Shown one piece after another: positions 25,394 through 34,513 of a DNA stretch of 64,000 bases. The stretch comes from Cupriavidus oxalaticus (GTDB lineage: Bacteria > Pseudomonadota > Gammaproteobacteria > Burkholderiales > Burkholderiaceae), in NCBI RefSeq assembly GCF_004768545.1, contig NZ_CP038636.1:310001-374000 (forward strand), read 5' to 3'. How positions within the stretch are numbered: the stretch's first letter is position 1; every line of letters starts with the position of its first letter. The translations under genes and the position numbers were made by a program. The notes under the pieces were generated by a model. That model saw only the letters and a program-made list of their open reading frames with translations, searched no databases and was not told the origin of the DNA.

Positions 25394-26311
25394 ATGGAAC
25401 TCAATCCTGTTCCTCGCATTGCCGCTTGCAGCTTCAGGCCTGCGCGCCTGGCGCGTGCGCCTTGTGTCGTGACCGGCAACGTGGACGCCTGGCCGGCATT
25501 GCAGCGGTGGCAGCCCGCATACCTGAAGACCGCCGTTGGGGCGCGCAAGGTGGCCGTGCGCGAGATAAGCGGGGCGCCCCGAAACGTCTACCAGAACATG
25601 CTGGCTGGGGGCAAGATCCTGTTTTCCGACTATCTAGACTGGGTTGTCGAGATCGCCGGCGCGGAGGATATCCGCGCCATCGCGGCCGCCGGCGCGGACA
25701 CGGCGCAGCTAACCCGGGCCATCGGGGCTTGCGGGTTCGAAAGCACCTATTATCTTGACGTGAGCCTAGGCGCGTTGTCGCCACTGCTGCTTGCCGACAC
25801 CGCCGTACCGCCGTGGTTTGCTCTGCCCCCGGTGGACACCATCTTCTGGTGCGGCATACTGGGAACCTCCTCCGGCCTGCACGCAGATATCAAGCCGAAC
25901 TGCAATGTGCAGGTATTTGGCAACAAGACCTTCATTATGTTTGCGCCGTCGCAAGCACGTTGGCTATACCCCGTGCCGCGCATGACCCATTGCCGCTTCG
26001 ATCCCAACGTGCCAGATTTCGAGCGGTTTCCCCTGGCGCGCCGGGCGGTTGGTTGGAAATGCACTCTGCACGCCGGGGAATCTCTCTATATCCCAGTTGG
26101 CTGGTATCACCAGGTGACGGTGGCCTCGCCGTGGGCCATCAATGTCAATTTCTTCTGGCCACGACCGTTCCCCCAAGGGCTGGCAACTCCGCAGCTGTGG
26201 GGCCAACTGGTGCAACGGGGCTGGGGTAGCCTGTGGCGGGCTTACGCCGACCTGCGTCGCCTGGCTCCTAAAGAGCAACAGCCTGCTTTAACGGGCAAGG
26301 ACAAAGAGTAG
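25394..26311 (+). CDS. JmjC/cupin-8-type Fe(II)/2OG-dependent oxygenase
   Basis: A 305-residue protein with the cupin-like JmjC pattern: the Fe(II) ligands in SGLHADIKPN (HxD) and the distal His in IPVGWYHQVTVA, plus the FGNKTFIMFAPSQARWLYP strand block. Such enzymes hydroxylate protein or peptide side chains. Between a precursor-like gene and a LanB gene, it is a likely tailoring hydroxylase of the peptide. Its stop overlaps the lanB GTG start by one base. Confidence 0.8.
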   Translation: MELNPVPRIAACSFRPARLARAPCVVTGNVDAWPALQRWQPAYLKTAVGARKVAVREISGAPRNVYQNMLAGGKILFSDYLDWVVEIAGAEDIRAIAAAGADTAQLTRAIGACGFESTYYLDVSLGALSPLLLADTAVPPWFALPPVDTIFWCGILGTSSGLHADIKPNCNVQVFGNKTFIMFAPSQARWLYPVPRMTHCRFDPNVPDFERFPLARRAVGWKCTLHAGESLYIPVGWYHQVTVASPWAINVNFFWPRPFPQGLATPQLWGQLVQRGWGSLWRAYADLRRLAPKEQQPALTGKDKE

Positions 26312-29300
26312 TGGCGATGGCACTAATAAAGGATGAGTTGGCGGACACGGGATTTTTCCTGATGCGCACGCCTGCGCTGCCGTGGGAGGTGCTGCTGAAC
26401 TGGTGTGCAGATCTGGCCCGGCCGGCTGGGGCAGCGCTGTTGCGAGCGCGCTTACGCGAAATTGTCGAGCGCCCACAAGTGCGTGAGGCAATCGAGCTGG
26501 CTTCCCCTGGATTCTCTCGACGCATGGCCCCCTGGTTGAACGGGTGCGAGAACAAGGATGCTCTCGCAATCGAGCGGGTAGCTGTGCGCTACCTGCAGCG
26601 TTTGGCCAGCCGCGCGACGCCGTTCGGCCTATTCGCCGGCTGGGCCTCGGGTCCGATCGGTGACGTCACCCGTCTCACGGTCGCACCCCGGGCTGATCAT
26701 CGTCGCCACATCCGTCTAGATGCCGGTTACCTGCAAGAAGTGTCACGATCATTGGCAAAAGACGCTTGCGTCCGGCGCCACCTGCACTATCGCGCAGAGC
26801 AGACCCTATACCAGGCCGGCGACCGGTTACGCTACCACGAGATGCGCCTCTGCACTCCGCAGCCGACCTATCACTTGGTGGAAGTAAAGGACAGTCACTA
26901 CTTACGATGGGTGCTGGCGGCAGCTGCAGGGGAGGATGGCGCCACTTTGAGCGCGATCGCCGAGCAGTTGACGGTGCCATTGCCGGATCTTGAGGAAGCC
27001 GACGGGCTCGCATTTCTAGAGGAACTGATCGACGTAGGTCTGCTTCGCCCCGTGTTGCCTCCTTTTGCGACAGGCCCCGAGCCGGGCAGGGCGACTGTGG
27101 CATGGCTGCGCAATGTGGCTACCAGTCATTCGCCCCCCTCTGTCCTCAGCACAATATTCGCTGCGACGGACCAGATAGCGTGCCCTGGGGAGTACCCCGA
27201 ACCGGAGTCGACGGCCCTGCTGCAAGCACTTGCCGAAAGCGATTGCGCTGGACACAAGTTCTATGTCGATCTGGAGAAGCCCGCGGCGTCGCTCTCCTTG
27301 AGCCAGCACATGGCCAACGAGATAGCCCGCGGGGCAGAGCTACTGTGCAAGCTGGCAGCGCAGCGCGAGCCAGACGTGCTGGACGAATTCGCGCGGCGCT
27401 TTGAGATCCGTTTCGGCCAGCGTGAAGTGCCCCTATTGCAAGCGTTGGACGAAGAAGACGGCATCGGCTTCGAAGCGAATTCATACATTGGCGCAAGTCC
27501 CTCATCCTTGCTGGACGGTTTGCCATCCACTCGCGAGCCCACCAAGCGCGTATGGCATGGCGGCGATCAACGTCTGCTGCAGCGTCTTGCGCAAGCGCTC
27601 ATGCATCAATCGGCACAGGTTGAGCTTGACCACGTTGATATTGAGGCGCTTGTCGAAGATACACCGTGGACTGCTCCCCATGGCAGCACGGCAATTGTCT
27701 CGATAGCCGCGGCAGATGCGCCAGCGATGGCCCGGGGCGACTACCAGATCTACCTTCAGAAGGTGATTGGCGGCTCAAGCGCCACCCTGCTGGGCCGCTT
27801 TTGCCATGCGTCACCGGAACTCACTGCGCTGGTGCGTGGCGCCCTTCGGCAGGAGGAGGCCAGCGACCCGGATGCCATTCATGCGGAAATCGCCTACTTG
27901 CCGCCGGGCAAGGCTGCCAATGTGGTCTGTCGGCCAATACTGCGCGCCTACGAAATTTCGCTATGCGCGTCATCCGGGGCTCCACCTTCGCAACAAATCG
28001 CCGTCAGTGACCTGCTTGTGTCCCTGTGCGAGGGCAAGGTGGTTCTACGCTCCGCCGCAATGGAGCGCCGCGTCGTGCCACATTTGGGATGCGCACACGC
28101 CCACCAGCGCGGAGGTCCCATACTGTATCGCTTCCTCGCCAGCCTGGCCGCCGGCGGGCATGCCGCCGAGTCCAGATTCTCTTGGGGGACATTGTCCAGC
28201 GCCCCCTTTCTTCCGCGGCTGGTGTCCGGTCGGTTCGTATTGTCGCTTGCGCGCTGGCAGCTCAGTGGCAAAGAACTGGCGGCGATCCATTTGCTTTCCG
28301 AGCACGATCGGATGACAGCGATCGAGGCGCTAAGGGAGAAGCATCGGCTGCCTCGATTCGTGTGGCTTCCGGAAAACGACAAGACGCTGTTAGTCGACTT
28401 CGACAATGCGCTGTCGGTCGACAGCTTCCTGGCCACGGCCAGGCGACGCATCTCGGTCGCCGTAACCGAAGTCTTCCCGTTGCCCGATCAGCTGTTGGCG
28501 AACGGCGAGGAAGGCAGCTTTCATCATGAACTGGTCGTGCCATTGGTTCGCGCTCGCCGCGTCCGTGAAACATTGCGGCCAGCCCGCGCCATGCCGTCCG
28601 GCCAAGACAGCAGGCCGGGAGAAGACTGGCTCTATTTTCGTCTATACGCCGGCCCGTCCACGCTAGACCGCTTGTTGACCGAGTGCGTGGGCCCCTTGGC
28701 CGCAGCGCTGCGGGCAGAAGGGGTCATCGATACCTGGTTCTTCATACGCTACGCGGATCCGGACTGGCATTTACGATGGCGCATGCATGGCGACGCATCG
28801 ATCCTATGGCGGCACGTGGTGCCCCGGGTATTCTCTGCATTGGCGCCGTGGCGCAACAGCCTTTACAAGCACGCCGTAGACACATACGCGCCCGAGATGG
28901 AGCGCTACGGCGGCTTTCAAGCGATGGAGCTTGCGCATGCAATCTTTGAAAGCGACAGCGTGGCTGCAATTTCGATTATTGCCCGGTATCGCGCAGACAA
29001 TGAAGCGAGATGGCGTGCCGCCTTGCTCGGCATGCACACCTTGCTCGATGATTTTTGTCTGGGCATGGATGAGCGCCGACGGGTCATGACCACCTGCCGA
29101 AGTCTCCTTCTGAAAGGCCGCGCGCACCAAGAGACATTGGTGGCTCTGGCAGCCAAATACCGCGAAGTGAAGAGTGTCGTGGGAAGCTTGCTCTCCACGC
29201 AAACGCATGACTGCGGCGAAGCCGATCTCGCCATCCGGACCCGCTCCGCGAGCATCGCACCCACAATCAACAAACTAGTTGCCCTGGATGCTGATGGGCT

Positions 29301-29475
29301 GCTTGGATGTAGCCGCGTAGCGCTTGTCCAGAGCTATCTGCACATGTGGGCAAACCGAATTTTTCGGGATTGTGCGAACAGCTATGAGCTGGCCCTGTAC
29401 GACCTGCTCGCGCGACACTATGCGGGCGAGATGGCACGGCGGGTATCCTCGAACTGCCACGCTGGCGACAACTGA
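26311..29475 (+). CDS. Lantibiotic dehydratase (LanB, full length with C-terminal elimination domain)
   Basis: A 1054-residue LanB. The N-terminal glutamylation domain shows the family opening FFLMRTPALP and the RYLQRLASRATPFGLFAGW motif. The C-terminal ~280 residues (from EDWLYFRLYAGPSTLDRLL, about residue 770, with WFFIRYADPDWHLRWRMHG) match the SpaB_C/thiopeptide-type elimination domain. Both halves of a class I dehydratase are therefore fused in one chain. It would use glutamyl-tRNA to dehydrate Ser/Thr of the precursor. Starts at GTG 26311 or ATG 26317. Confidence 0.9.
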   Translation: MAMALIKDELADTGFFLMRTPALPWEVLLNWCADLARPAGAALLRARLREIVERPQVREAIELASPGFSRRMAPWLNGCENKDALAIERVAVRYLQRLASRATPFGLFAGWASGPIGDVTRLTVAPRADHRRHIRLDAGYLQEVSRSLAKDACVRRHLHYRAEQTLYQAGDRLRYHEMRLCTPQPTYHLVEVKDSHYLRWVLAAAAGEDGATLSAIAEQLTVPLPDLEEADGLAFLEELIDVGLLRPVLPPFATGPEPGRATVAWLRNVATSHSPPSVLSTIFAATDQIACPGEYPEPESTALLQALAESDCAGHKFYVDLEKPAASLSLSQHMANEIARGAELLCKLAAQREPDVLDEFARRFEIRFGQREVPLLQALDEEDGIGFEANSYIGASPSSLLDGLPSTREPTKRVWHGGDQRLLQRLAQALMHQSAQVELDHVDIEALVEDTPWTAPHGSTAIVSIAAADAPAMARGDYQIYLQKVIGGSSATLLGRFCHASPELTALVRGALRQEEASDPDAIHAEIAYLPPGKAANVVCRPILRAYEISLCASSGAPPSQQIAVSDLLVSLCEGKVVLRSAAMERRVVPHLGCAHAHQRGGPILYRFLASLAAGGHAAESRFSWGTLSSAPFLPRLVSGRFVLSLARWQLSGKELAAIHLLSEHDRMTAIEALREKHRLPRFVWLPENDKTLLVDFDNALSVDSFLATARRRISVAVTEVFPLPDQLLANGEEGSFHHELVVPLVRARRVRETLRPARAMPSGQDSRPGEDWLYFRLYAGPSTLDRLLTECVGPLAAALRAEGVIDTWFFIRYADPDWHLRWRMHGDASILWRHVVPRVFSALAPWRNSLYKHAVDTYAPEMERYGGFQAMELAHAIFESDSVAAISIIARYRADNEARWRAALLGMHTLLDDFCLGMDERRRVMTTCRSLLLKGRAHQETLVALAAKYREVKSVVGSLLSTQTHDCGEADLAIRTRSASIAPTINKLVALDADGLLGCSRVALVQSYLHMWANRIFRDCANSYELALYDLLARHYAGEMARRVSSNCHAGDN

Positions 29476-29586
29476 CGCGTCACGCGTAGCGGTGGAACTG
29501 AATCGCCTTGAAAAAACAGGCTCATCTGATAAGCTTTTAACGGCGGCAAATCGCACTTTGCTAGTCAACCAAGCGGAGTGTCACAC

Positions 29587-30003
29587 ATGGCTTTTAGAGC
29601 GAAGCGCGTAAGGATCCAAATTCCTTGTGGAATCTCCGGCTCGATTCTAAACCCCGGCGACCCGCTTGATATCGCCGCGGGCTGTGATGCAGGGTGCAGC
29701 GACTCACCGCAATCTGCTGTCTGCCCGCCGCCTCCCCCGATTCGTCCGCAAGGCGCTCCGCCCTGTGGGATGCCGAGCAATTTCTTCGGACTCAATCCAT
29801 GGGATGAGGTCATCAACCCGACCGAGCAGGCGCTTCTGTCGCCCGAAGATCTTCCCTTGTTCAAGGAAGAGCTTGAATTAAAGATGAAGTTGCTGGAGCT
29901 TGCGGATGACGCCACCACTTTGGCGAAGAAACGAGTCCAATCAAAATTGGCAGACGTTGAGCGCGTCGAAAAGGAACTGAAAAAGAAGGGCAAGAACAAC
30001 TAA
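29587..30003 (+). CDS. Candidate RiPP precursor or Cys-rich peptide 2
   Basis: A 138-residue protein from ATG 29587 with GCGGAG upstream. Five cysteines lie in the N-terminal half (RIQIPCGISGS, AAGCDAGCSDS, AVCPPPPP and APPCGMP), with a proline run. The last ~55 residues are a charged helix (LFKEELELKMKLLELADDAT). The segment CGMPSNFFGLNPWDEVINP parallels CPGLPDPGADVINP of the upstream candidate precursor. It may be a second substrate with a C-terminal follower-like helix, or an accessory scaffold. No family is recognised. Confidence 0.6.
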   Translation: MAFRAKRVRIQIPCGISGSILNPGDPLDIAAGCDAGCSDSPQSAVCPPPPPIRPQGAPPCGMPSNFFGLNPWDEVINPTEQALLSPEDLPLFKEELELKMKLLELADDATTLAKKRVQSKLADVERVEKELKKKGKNN

Positions 30004-30031
30004 CGGTGCGGATCGGCGAAAGCAGAGAGAT

Positions 30032-31216
30032 ATGGACGGTCGCCTGCTTGAAACTTCCATATTTCGATCGAATCCGGACTACCAGTTGGTGCTGGTCGAT
30101 CGGCTCAGCGAGCAAGAGCGACGCCAACTTCAGGAAGCCGATTGCTCGGAAGACCTGTATGGCGCTCTCGTGCCGCAAGGTGGCAGCGCGCAAGGCTGGC
30201 GCGCAGTATCTTGTGAAACTGCTCTGCTCTTCGTGGCGCTTGTCGAAGCCGGTCCGCTACCACGCTATGTGCTGCGTCGCCTCGGTCACGACCTTGAGTC
30301 CACCATAAAGAGGCTTCTGCTGGATGGAGTCCTGCAGATATTGCTCAACGATGATTTCATCAGTGGTCCGCAGGTGGCGGGACTTTCCGGATCGCTGCCT
30401 GGTTGGTCGAGCCGCGGTTGCAACTTCGATCTTTCCGTGTCCGCGCTTCGGTATGGCCAGGAGTTGAACTGCCTTCCCGAAACCGAACTTGCGCATCGCT
30501 TGTACTCCTATGGCCGGAAGCCGGTGTCTCCCAAACTTCAACGGCGTCTCACTGGTCCTGCGGCAGTAGCCCGCTTCCTCGGAATCGCTGAGGACGGTAT
30601 CCTGGTTCGCTCGCTCCATCGTCATTGGACGCATGTGCCGGTATCGCAAGGTGCTCGGGAATTCTGGTGGCAGTGGCTTTCCACATCCGAGCCGCCGCGC
30701 GGGACCGCACAGAGGGCCAGCTTCAAGCTCTATTTGAGTCCTGTTGTAAATGACATGCCTGAAGCGTTGGAGACTCTCATCGGCGCACTGGCTCATGCGC
30801 ATGGGGTCACGGGATTCAAGGTTGGCGTCGGACTTTGGGGGATTTCCCGGCCGGACAAGACCTTAGTCTATTTCACTCATTTAGATGATCTCTATCAATT
30901 TGCCGACCTTCTTCGGACGAGACTTGCCGGCTGCGCGCCGCACGGTGTTCCATTTAGCGCCGCGGCTTCGGAGAACGGTCTCCTCTCCTGGGGAGCCGAT
31001 CCGCCGCGTGGCGCCGTCAAAGGCGAGCGAACGACAAGCTGGCGAATGTGGGTGACTTGGCGCCTTGCCGAATATCTTGTCTCAGCCAGGACCGCCGCGC
31101 TGAACACGATGGAGCCTTGGCAATATGCGCTCGAACGTCTGAGCTTGGCGGAGATCGATACCGACACATGGATTCCGTCCGACGGGATGTGGCCGGCGGC
31201 ATTGGAAAGGGCATGA
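30032..31216 (+). CDS. HopA1-like lanthipeptide-associated protein
   Basis: A 394-residue protein. The C-terminal ~150 residues (RASFKLYLSPVVNDMPEALE, FKVGVGLWGISRPDKTLVYF, FADLLRTRLAG, LLSWGADPP) resemble, from memory, the HopA1 effector-like fold used as the lyase component in class V lanthipeptide systems. The middle carries LYSYGRKPVSPKLQRR, also seen in such proteins. The N-terminal part has a winged-helix-like helical stretch. Here it would act on the precursor, perhaps in elimination or recognition. Its stop overlaps the oxygenase start (ATGA), so the two are translationally coupled. Confidence 0.6.
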   Translation: MDGRLLETSIFRSNPDYQLVLVDRLSEQERRQLQEADCSEDLYGALVPQGGSAQGWRAVSCETALLFVALVEAGPLPRYVLRRLGHDLESTIKRLLLDGVLQILLNDDFISGPQVAGLSGSLPGWSSRGCNFDLSVSALRYGQELNCLPETELAHRLYSYGRKPVSPKLQRRLTGPAAVARFLGIAEDGILVRSLHRHWTHVPVSQGAREFWWQWLSTSEPPRGTAQRASFKLYLSPVVNDMPEALETLIGALAHAHGVTGFKVGVGLWGISRPDKTLVYFTHLDDLYQFADLLRTRLAGCAPHGVPFSAAASENGLLSWGADPPRGAVKGERTTSWRMWVTWRLAEYLVSARTAALNTMEPWQYALERLSLAEIDTDTWIPSDGMWPAALERA

Positions 31217-32121
31217 ACGCGACCACAACGCTTCTTCTCCCAGAGGATGTGATTGTGGCGCCGGTCGCCAACCTTCCTTCAGATCTTAGACGTGGCGTTG
31301 CACATGAGCCCGACGACTTCATTGTGACGCGAGCCGCCGCCGGGGCTGAATCCTTTGTTGTCGATGAAGACACCGCAGCGCTATTAGCGCACTTCCGTTC
31401 ACCGACGACTGTGGTGGATGCCATCGCCAACTTCTGTGCAAGGAACGAATTGGATCCGATGCGCACGCTGGAAGATGCGTTCGCCGTGCTATCGGACCTG
31501 GTTGCCGCAACGATGCTCGTCCCCGCTGAAGCGCATTTAGCGCTGCCCGTTCGGCGCATTCACATCGAATGGCAGACCTATCGTTACTACGAAATCTACA
31601 GAAGACTGTTCAGCGAGGAGGACTGCCAATCGATCGTTTCCCTGCACAATGAATACAGCATGGTGGCAAGCAGAATAAATTATCAATCGGGTGATCCCGT
31701 CAGAGACTGCCACCTGTTTTGGATCCCGAGAAGCGCAAGGACTGAATGGATTTTTTCTCGGCTATGGGCGGCAGCACAGCGCTTCAACGAGGCATATCAA
31801 TTCGAGCTACTGCCAGAAATGGGGATGGCGCAGCTCACTCGTTATACACCAGGGCAGCAATACAACTGGCATATGGATCTCGGCGCCAAGGATGCGAGCG
31901 TTCGCAAGATTTCGATGGTTCTGCAACTTAGTGCAAACAAAGACATGAAGGGCGGTGGCACCGAGATATTCTACGGTGATGCGATCGACAACCAGTTGCA
32001 TGCCGACATAGGAGATGTCGTCGTGTTTCCGTCATTCGTCACGCATCGAGCAGCGATGATTACCAGCGGTGTTCGCTGGACGCTCGTTATCTGGCTGACT
32101 GGCCCGAGGCCTCTCCGGTAG
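31213..32121 (+). CDS. PqqD-like domain fused to 2OG-Fe(II) prolyl-hydroxylase-type oxygenase
   Basis: A 302-residue two-domain protein. Residues 1-106 (from MNATTTLLLPEDV to LVAATMLVPAE) look like a PqqD-type winged-helix peptide-recognition domain and are about 67% identical by eye to the start of the convergent kinase-cyclase. Residues ~115-302 are a prolyl-4-hydroxylase-like 2OG oxygenase: HxD in NWHMDLG (about residue 220), GGGTEIFYGD, the distal His in FVTHRAA (about 277) and Arg in GVRWTLVIW. Start chosen at ATG 31213, which overlaps the previous stop. A peptide hydroxylase guided by its own recognition domain is the simplest reading. Confidence 0.8.
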   Translation: MNATTTLLLPEDVIVAPVANLPSDLRRGVAHEPDDFIVTRAAAGAESFVVDEDTAALLAHFRSPTTVVDAIANFCARNELDPMRTLEDAFAVLSDLVAATMLVPAEAHLALPVRRIHIEWQTYRYYEIYRRLFSEEDCQSIVSLHNEYSMVASRINYQSGDPVRDCHLFWIPRSARTEWIFSRLWAAAQRFNEAYQFELLPEMGMAQLTRYTPGQQYNWHMDLGAKDASVRKISMVLQLSANKDMKGGGTEIFYGDAIDNQLHADIGDVVVFPSFVTHRAAMITSGVRWTLVIWLTGPRPLR

Positions 32122-34513
32122 CCAACGACGGCGCCCGCTTCGACCAATGCTCGCTGTCAAAGAATGGCATACAGGCGAACTCCGGTGCGGCTAGATCCGC
32201 AACGAGCAGCGCAATGCCGAGGTCGCCATGGAAGAGACTATTCAGCCGATTCGATGTCAAGCCGGGACTCGCGGCGGCACGTTCCGCCATTACCCTGGCG
32301 CGAGCCAGCCACACCGATTCCCCAGTAGACCCATGGAGCCGCAACAACGCATAGGCTCGTCCGGCCAATCCACAGCACAAATCGCCTGGGGCATCGGACG
32401 ATCCATCGTAGGAATGCCAGGCAGCCATGCGGGCAAGACGCTCAAATTGGAAGTCGGAGCCGAGCAGTTCATACGCCGTCGTCCAAAGATGGACGTACCC
32501 TGCGGCACCATTACACCAACTGGCTGAGAGTATTCCAGTAGTGGCCGTATGTTGGATCTTTCGTGGCCACAGCATGCCGCGGCCTGAAGGTTGTCCGAGC
32601 GCCGCAAGTTGCTGCAGTCGTTCGACCAGGCGCGGCGGCACGGCGGCGCCGGACGCCTCACACCATCGCATGGTGGCAAAAAGGTACCCACACCATCCAT
32701 GAGCCGCGCCCAACGTCGCCTGCGACACTCGCTCCAACGGAGGGTAAGCATCCAGTTGTACCCAGATGCCATGCAGCAGTCTCTGCCCCAATGCGAGTAA
32801 AGCATCGCACTCGAAATGTTGGGGCGCTATGTCCAACAGCATGGCACAACCAATCAACAATCCCGACCGACCAAACGCAACGTCGAGCTGATCGCATAGT
32901 GCGCAAGCGGCGGCGTAAGCTTCCAGCGCGTGCTGCTGTGCGACATCATCGCCGCGCGCATGAGCAATGAGGGCCTGCACGCAATGAATGCCGCAGGCGT
33001 GATGGAACAAGGAGCTCTGCCCGAGGACTTCCGGGACAATGCCACGTTCGGCATTCCAAAAGGTAGCGTCGCTCGAGATTGCGGACGCCGCGCGGGTCAG
33101 CCACTGGTCGGCGGCGGCGAGTAAGGTCTCGTCGTCCCTGCTACGCGCGATTCTGAGCAAGAAATAGGCGATCCCAGCGGCGCCATAAGTGATCGATCCC
33201 GTGGGCGCTTCCAACCCGTCGCGGTACAAGCGCTCTGGTACGCGGAGACGGCTTAGCACATTGTCCAGCACTAGCTGAGACTGCACGTCCGTGCTGTGGC
33301 TGACGGAATATGTCGCCCCTACGAGCTGTCTTCGCGGCGAAGCCTGCAGGAACGATTGCAGCATTTCGTCTAAGGACGAGAAACGGTCGGCCGGGTCTTT
33401 TTCCAACGCACGGTTGAGGCAGCCTTCCAGGCAGAAGAACCTGTCGGCGCGGTGATGAGAGAAAGGCTGTGGTGGCTCGTTGACCACCTGGCTTAGCATG
33501 GCATCTTGCTGCAGCGAAAATGAATGCGTGTGGGCGCCGGTAAAAAGAAAGTAAAGCAATGCTCCAATCGAGTATTGCTCCGAGGCGAGGGAGGCAAGCG
33601 GAACCTCTACCGATGCAAGATTCGCGCGGGCGATTTCAGGTGCAAGGAATAGATCGATACCACCGTGCAAGCCCATTGTGCCGGCGGCCGGCATGACCGC
33701 AAGGCCAAAATCGAGGACAGTAATCTTGTCGCTTTCGTCAACAACGATATTGCGAGGGTGAACGTCGCCATGCAATACGCCTTGTGAATGAAGTTGCGCA
33801 TACGATCGAAGGACGTGCTCGGCAAGCTTCAGTAGTGTGTCGCTGCGTTCCGGTTCAGGTAATGCATGGGCCTCCGCCACAGCACGGTACAAATCTACCC
33901 CAGAATGCCATGTCGTCACGATGAACGAGCGCCCATCAAGTCGGCCGGCCGCCAGCAGGCGAGGGCTAACCTTCCCATCCAGGCATGACAGGACATTGGC
34001 TTCATTATGAATGGTGGCGGTGGTAGTCCGCCTGATGTTGGCTCCCACGATCTTGAGCGCAACAGCAGTTCCGTCAGCGGAACGTCCACGGTAGACCTCG
34101 GTGTCATCAAGAAGATGGATGGCCTCGAGAATCTCGACGTCTCCTACAAATTCACCGACGGACAATGACGATGCAATGGGCTGAGCCAGAATCGACTCGG
34201 CCGGTACTAGCACCCTTGCGGCGACCAACTCGCTCAGCATAGCGAACGCGGCGACAAGCGTGCGCATCGGATCCAGTTCGTTTGCATGACAATAGGCCAG
34301 GATTGCATCCACGACCGTCGACGGCGAACGGAAGTGCGTCAATAGCGCAGCAGTCTGTGCATCGACGATGATTGATCCCGAGCGGGTACGCGCGCGCGTC
34401 ACATAGAAGTCGCCAGAATCATTGGAAACACGACGCCCCAACTCTGAGGGAAGATTAGCGACTGGAGCTAACGCTACATCTTCGGGGAGAAGGAGTCTGG
34501 TGGTCGCGTTCAT
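32087..34513 (-). CDS. PqqD-like domain, protein kinase and LanC-like cyclase fusion
   Basis: An 808-residue protein from ATG 34513 with GGAGG upstream. Domains: 1-106, the same PqqD-like module as the oxygenase; ~118-400, an apparently active eukaryotic-type kinase (VALKIV Lys, HGDVHPRNIVV catalytic loop near 246, LDFG near 265); ~410-800, a LanC-like cyclase with Zn ligands in SWCNGAAG (about 666), LCCGLAG (about 712) and FHGDLG (about 761). It resembles class IV LanL or class III LanKC but lacks the N-terminal OspF-type lyase, which is replaced by the recognition domain. It is convergent with the oxygenase and overlaps it by 35 bp. Confidence 0.85.
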   Translation of the reverse strand: MNATTRLLLPEDVALAPVANLPSELGRRVSNDSGDFYVTRARTRSGSIIVDAQTAALLTHFRSPSTVVDAILAYCHANELDPMRTLVAAFAMLSELVAARVLVPAESILAQPIASSLSVGEFVGDVEILEAIHLLDDTEVYRGRSADGTAVALKIVGANIRRTTTATIHNEANVLSCLDGKVSPRLLAAGRLDGRSFIVTTWHSGVDLYRAVAEAHALPEPERSDTLLKLAEHVLRSYAQLHSQGVLHGDVHPRNIVVDESDKITVLDFGLAVMPAAGTMGLHGGIDLFLAPEIARANLASVEVPLASLASEQYSIGALLYFLFTGAHTHSFSLQQDAMLSQVVNEPPQPFSHHRADRFFCLEGCLNRALEKDPADRFSSLDEMLQSFLQASPRRQLVGATYSVSHSTDVQSQLVLDNVLSRLRVPERLYRDGLEAPTGSITYGAAGIAYFLLRIARSRDDETLLAAADQWLTRAASAISSDATFWNAERGIVPEVLGQSSLFHHACGIHCVQALIAHARGDDVAQQHALEAYAAACALCDQLDVAFGRSGLLIGCAMLLDIAPQHFECDALLALGQRLLHGIWVQLDAYPPLERVSQATLGAAHGWCGYLFATMRWCEASGAAVPPRLVERLQQLAALGQPSGRGMLWPRKIQHTATTGILSASWCNGAAGYVHLWTTAYELLGSDFQFERLARMAAWHSYDGSSDAPGDLCCGLAGRAYALLRLHGSTGESVWLARARVMAERAAASPGLTSNRLNSLFHGDLGIALLVADLAAPEFACMPFFDSEHWSKRAPSLATGEASGQSAR

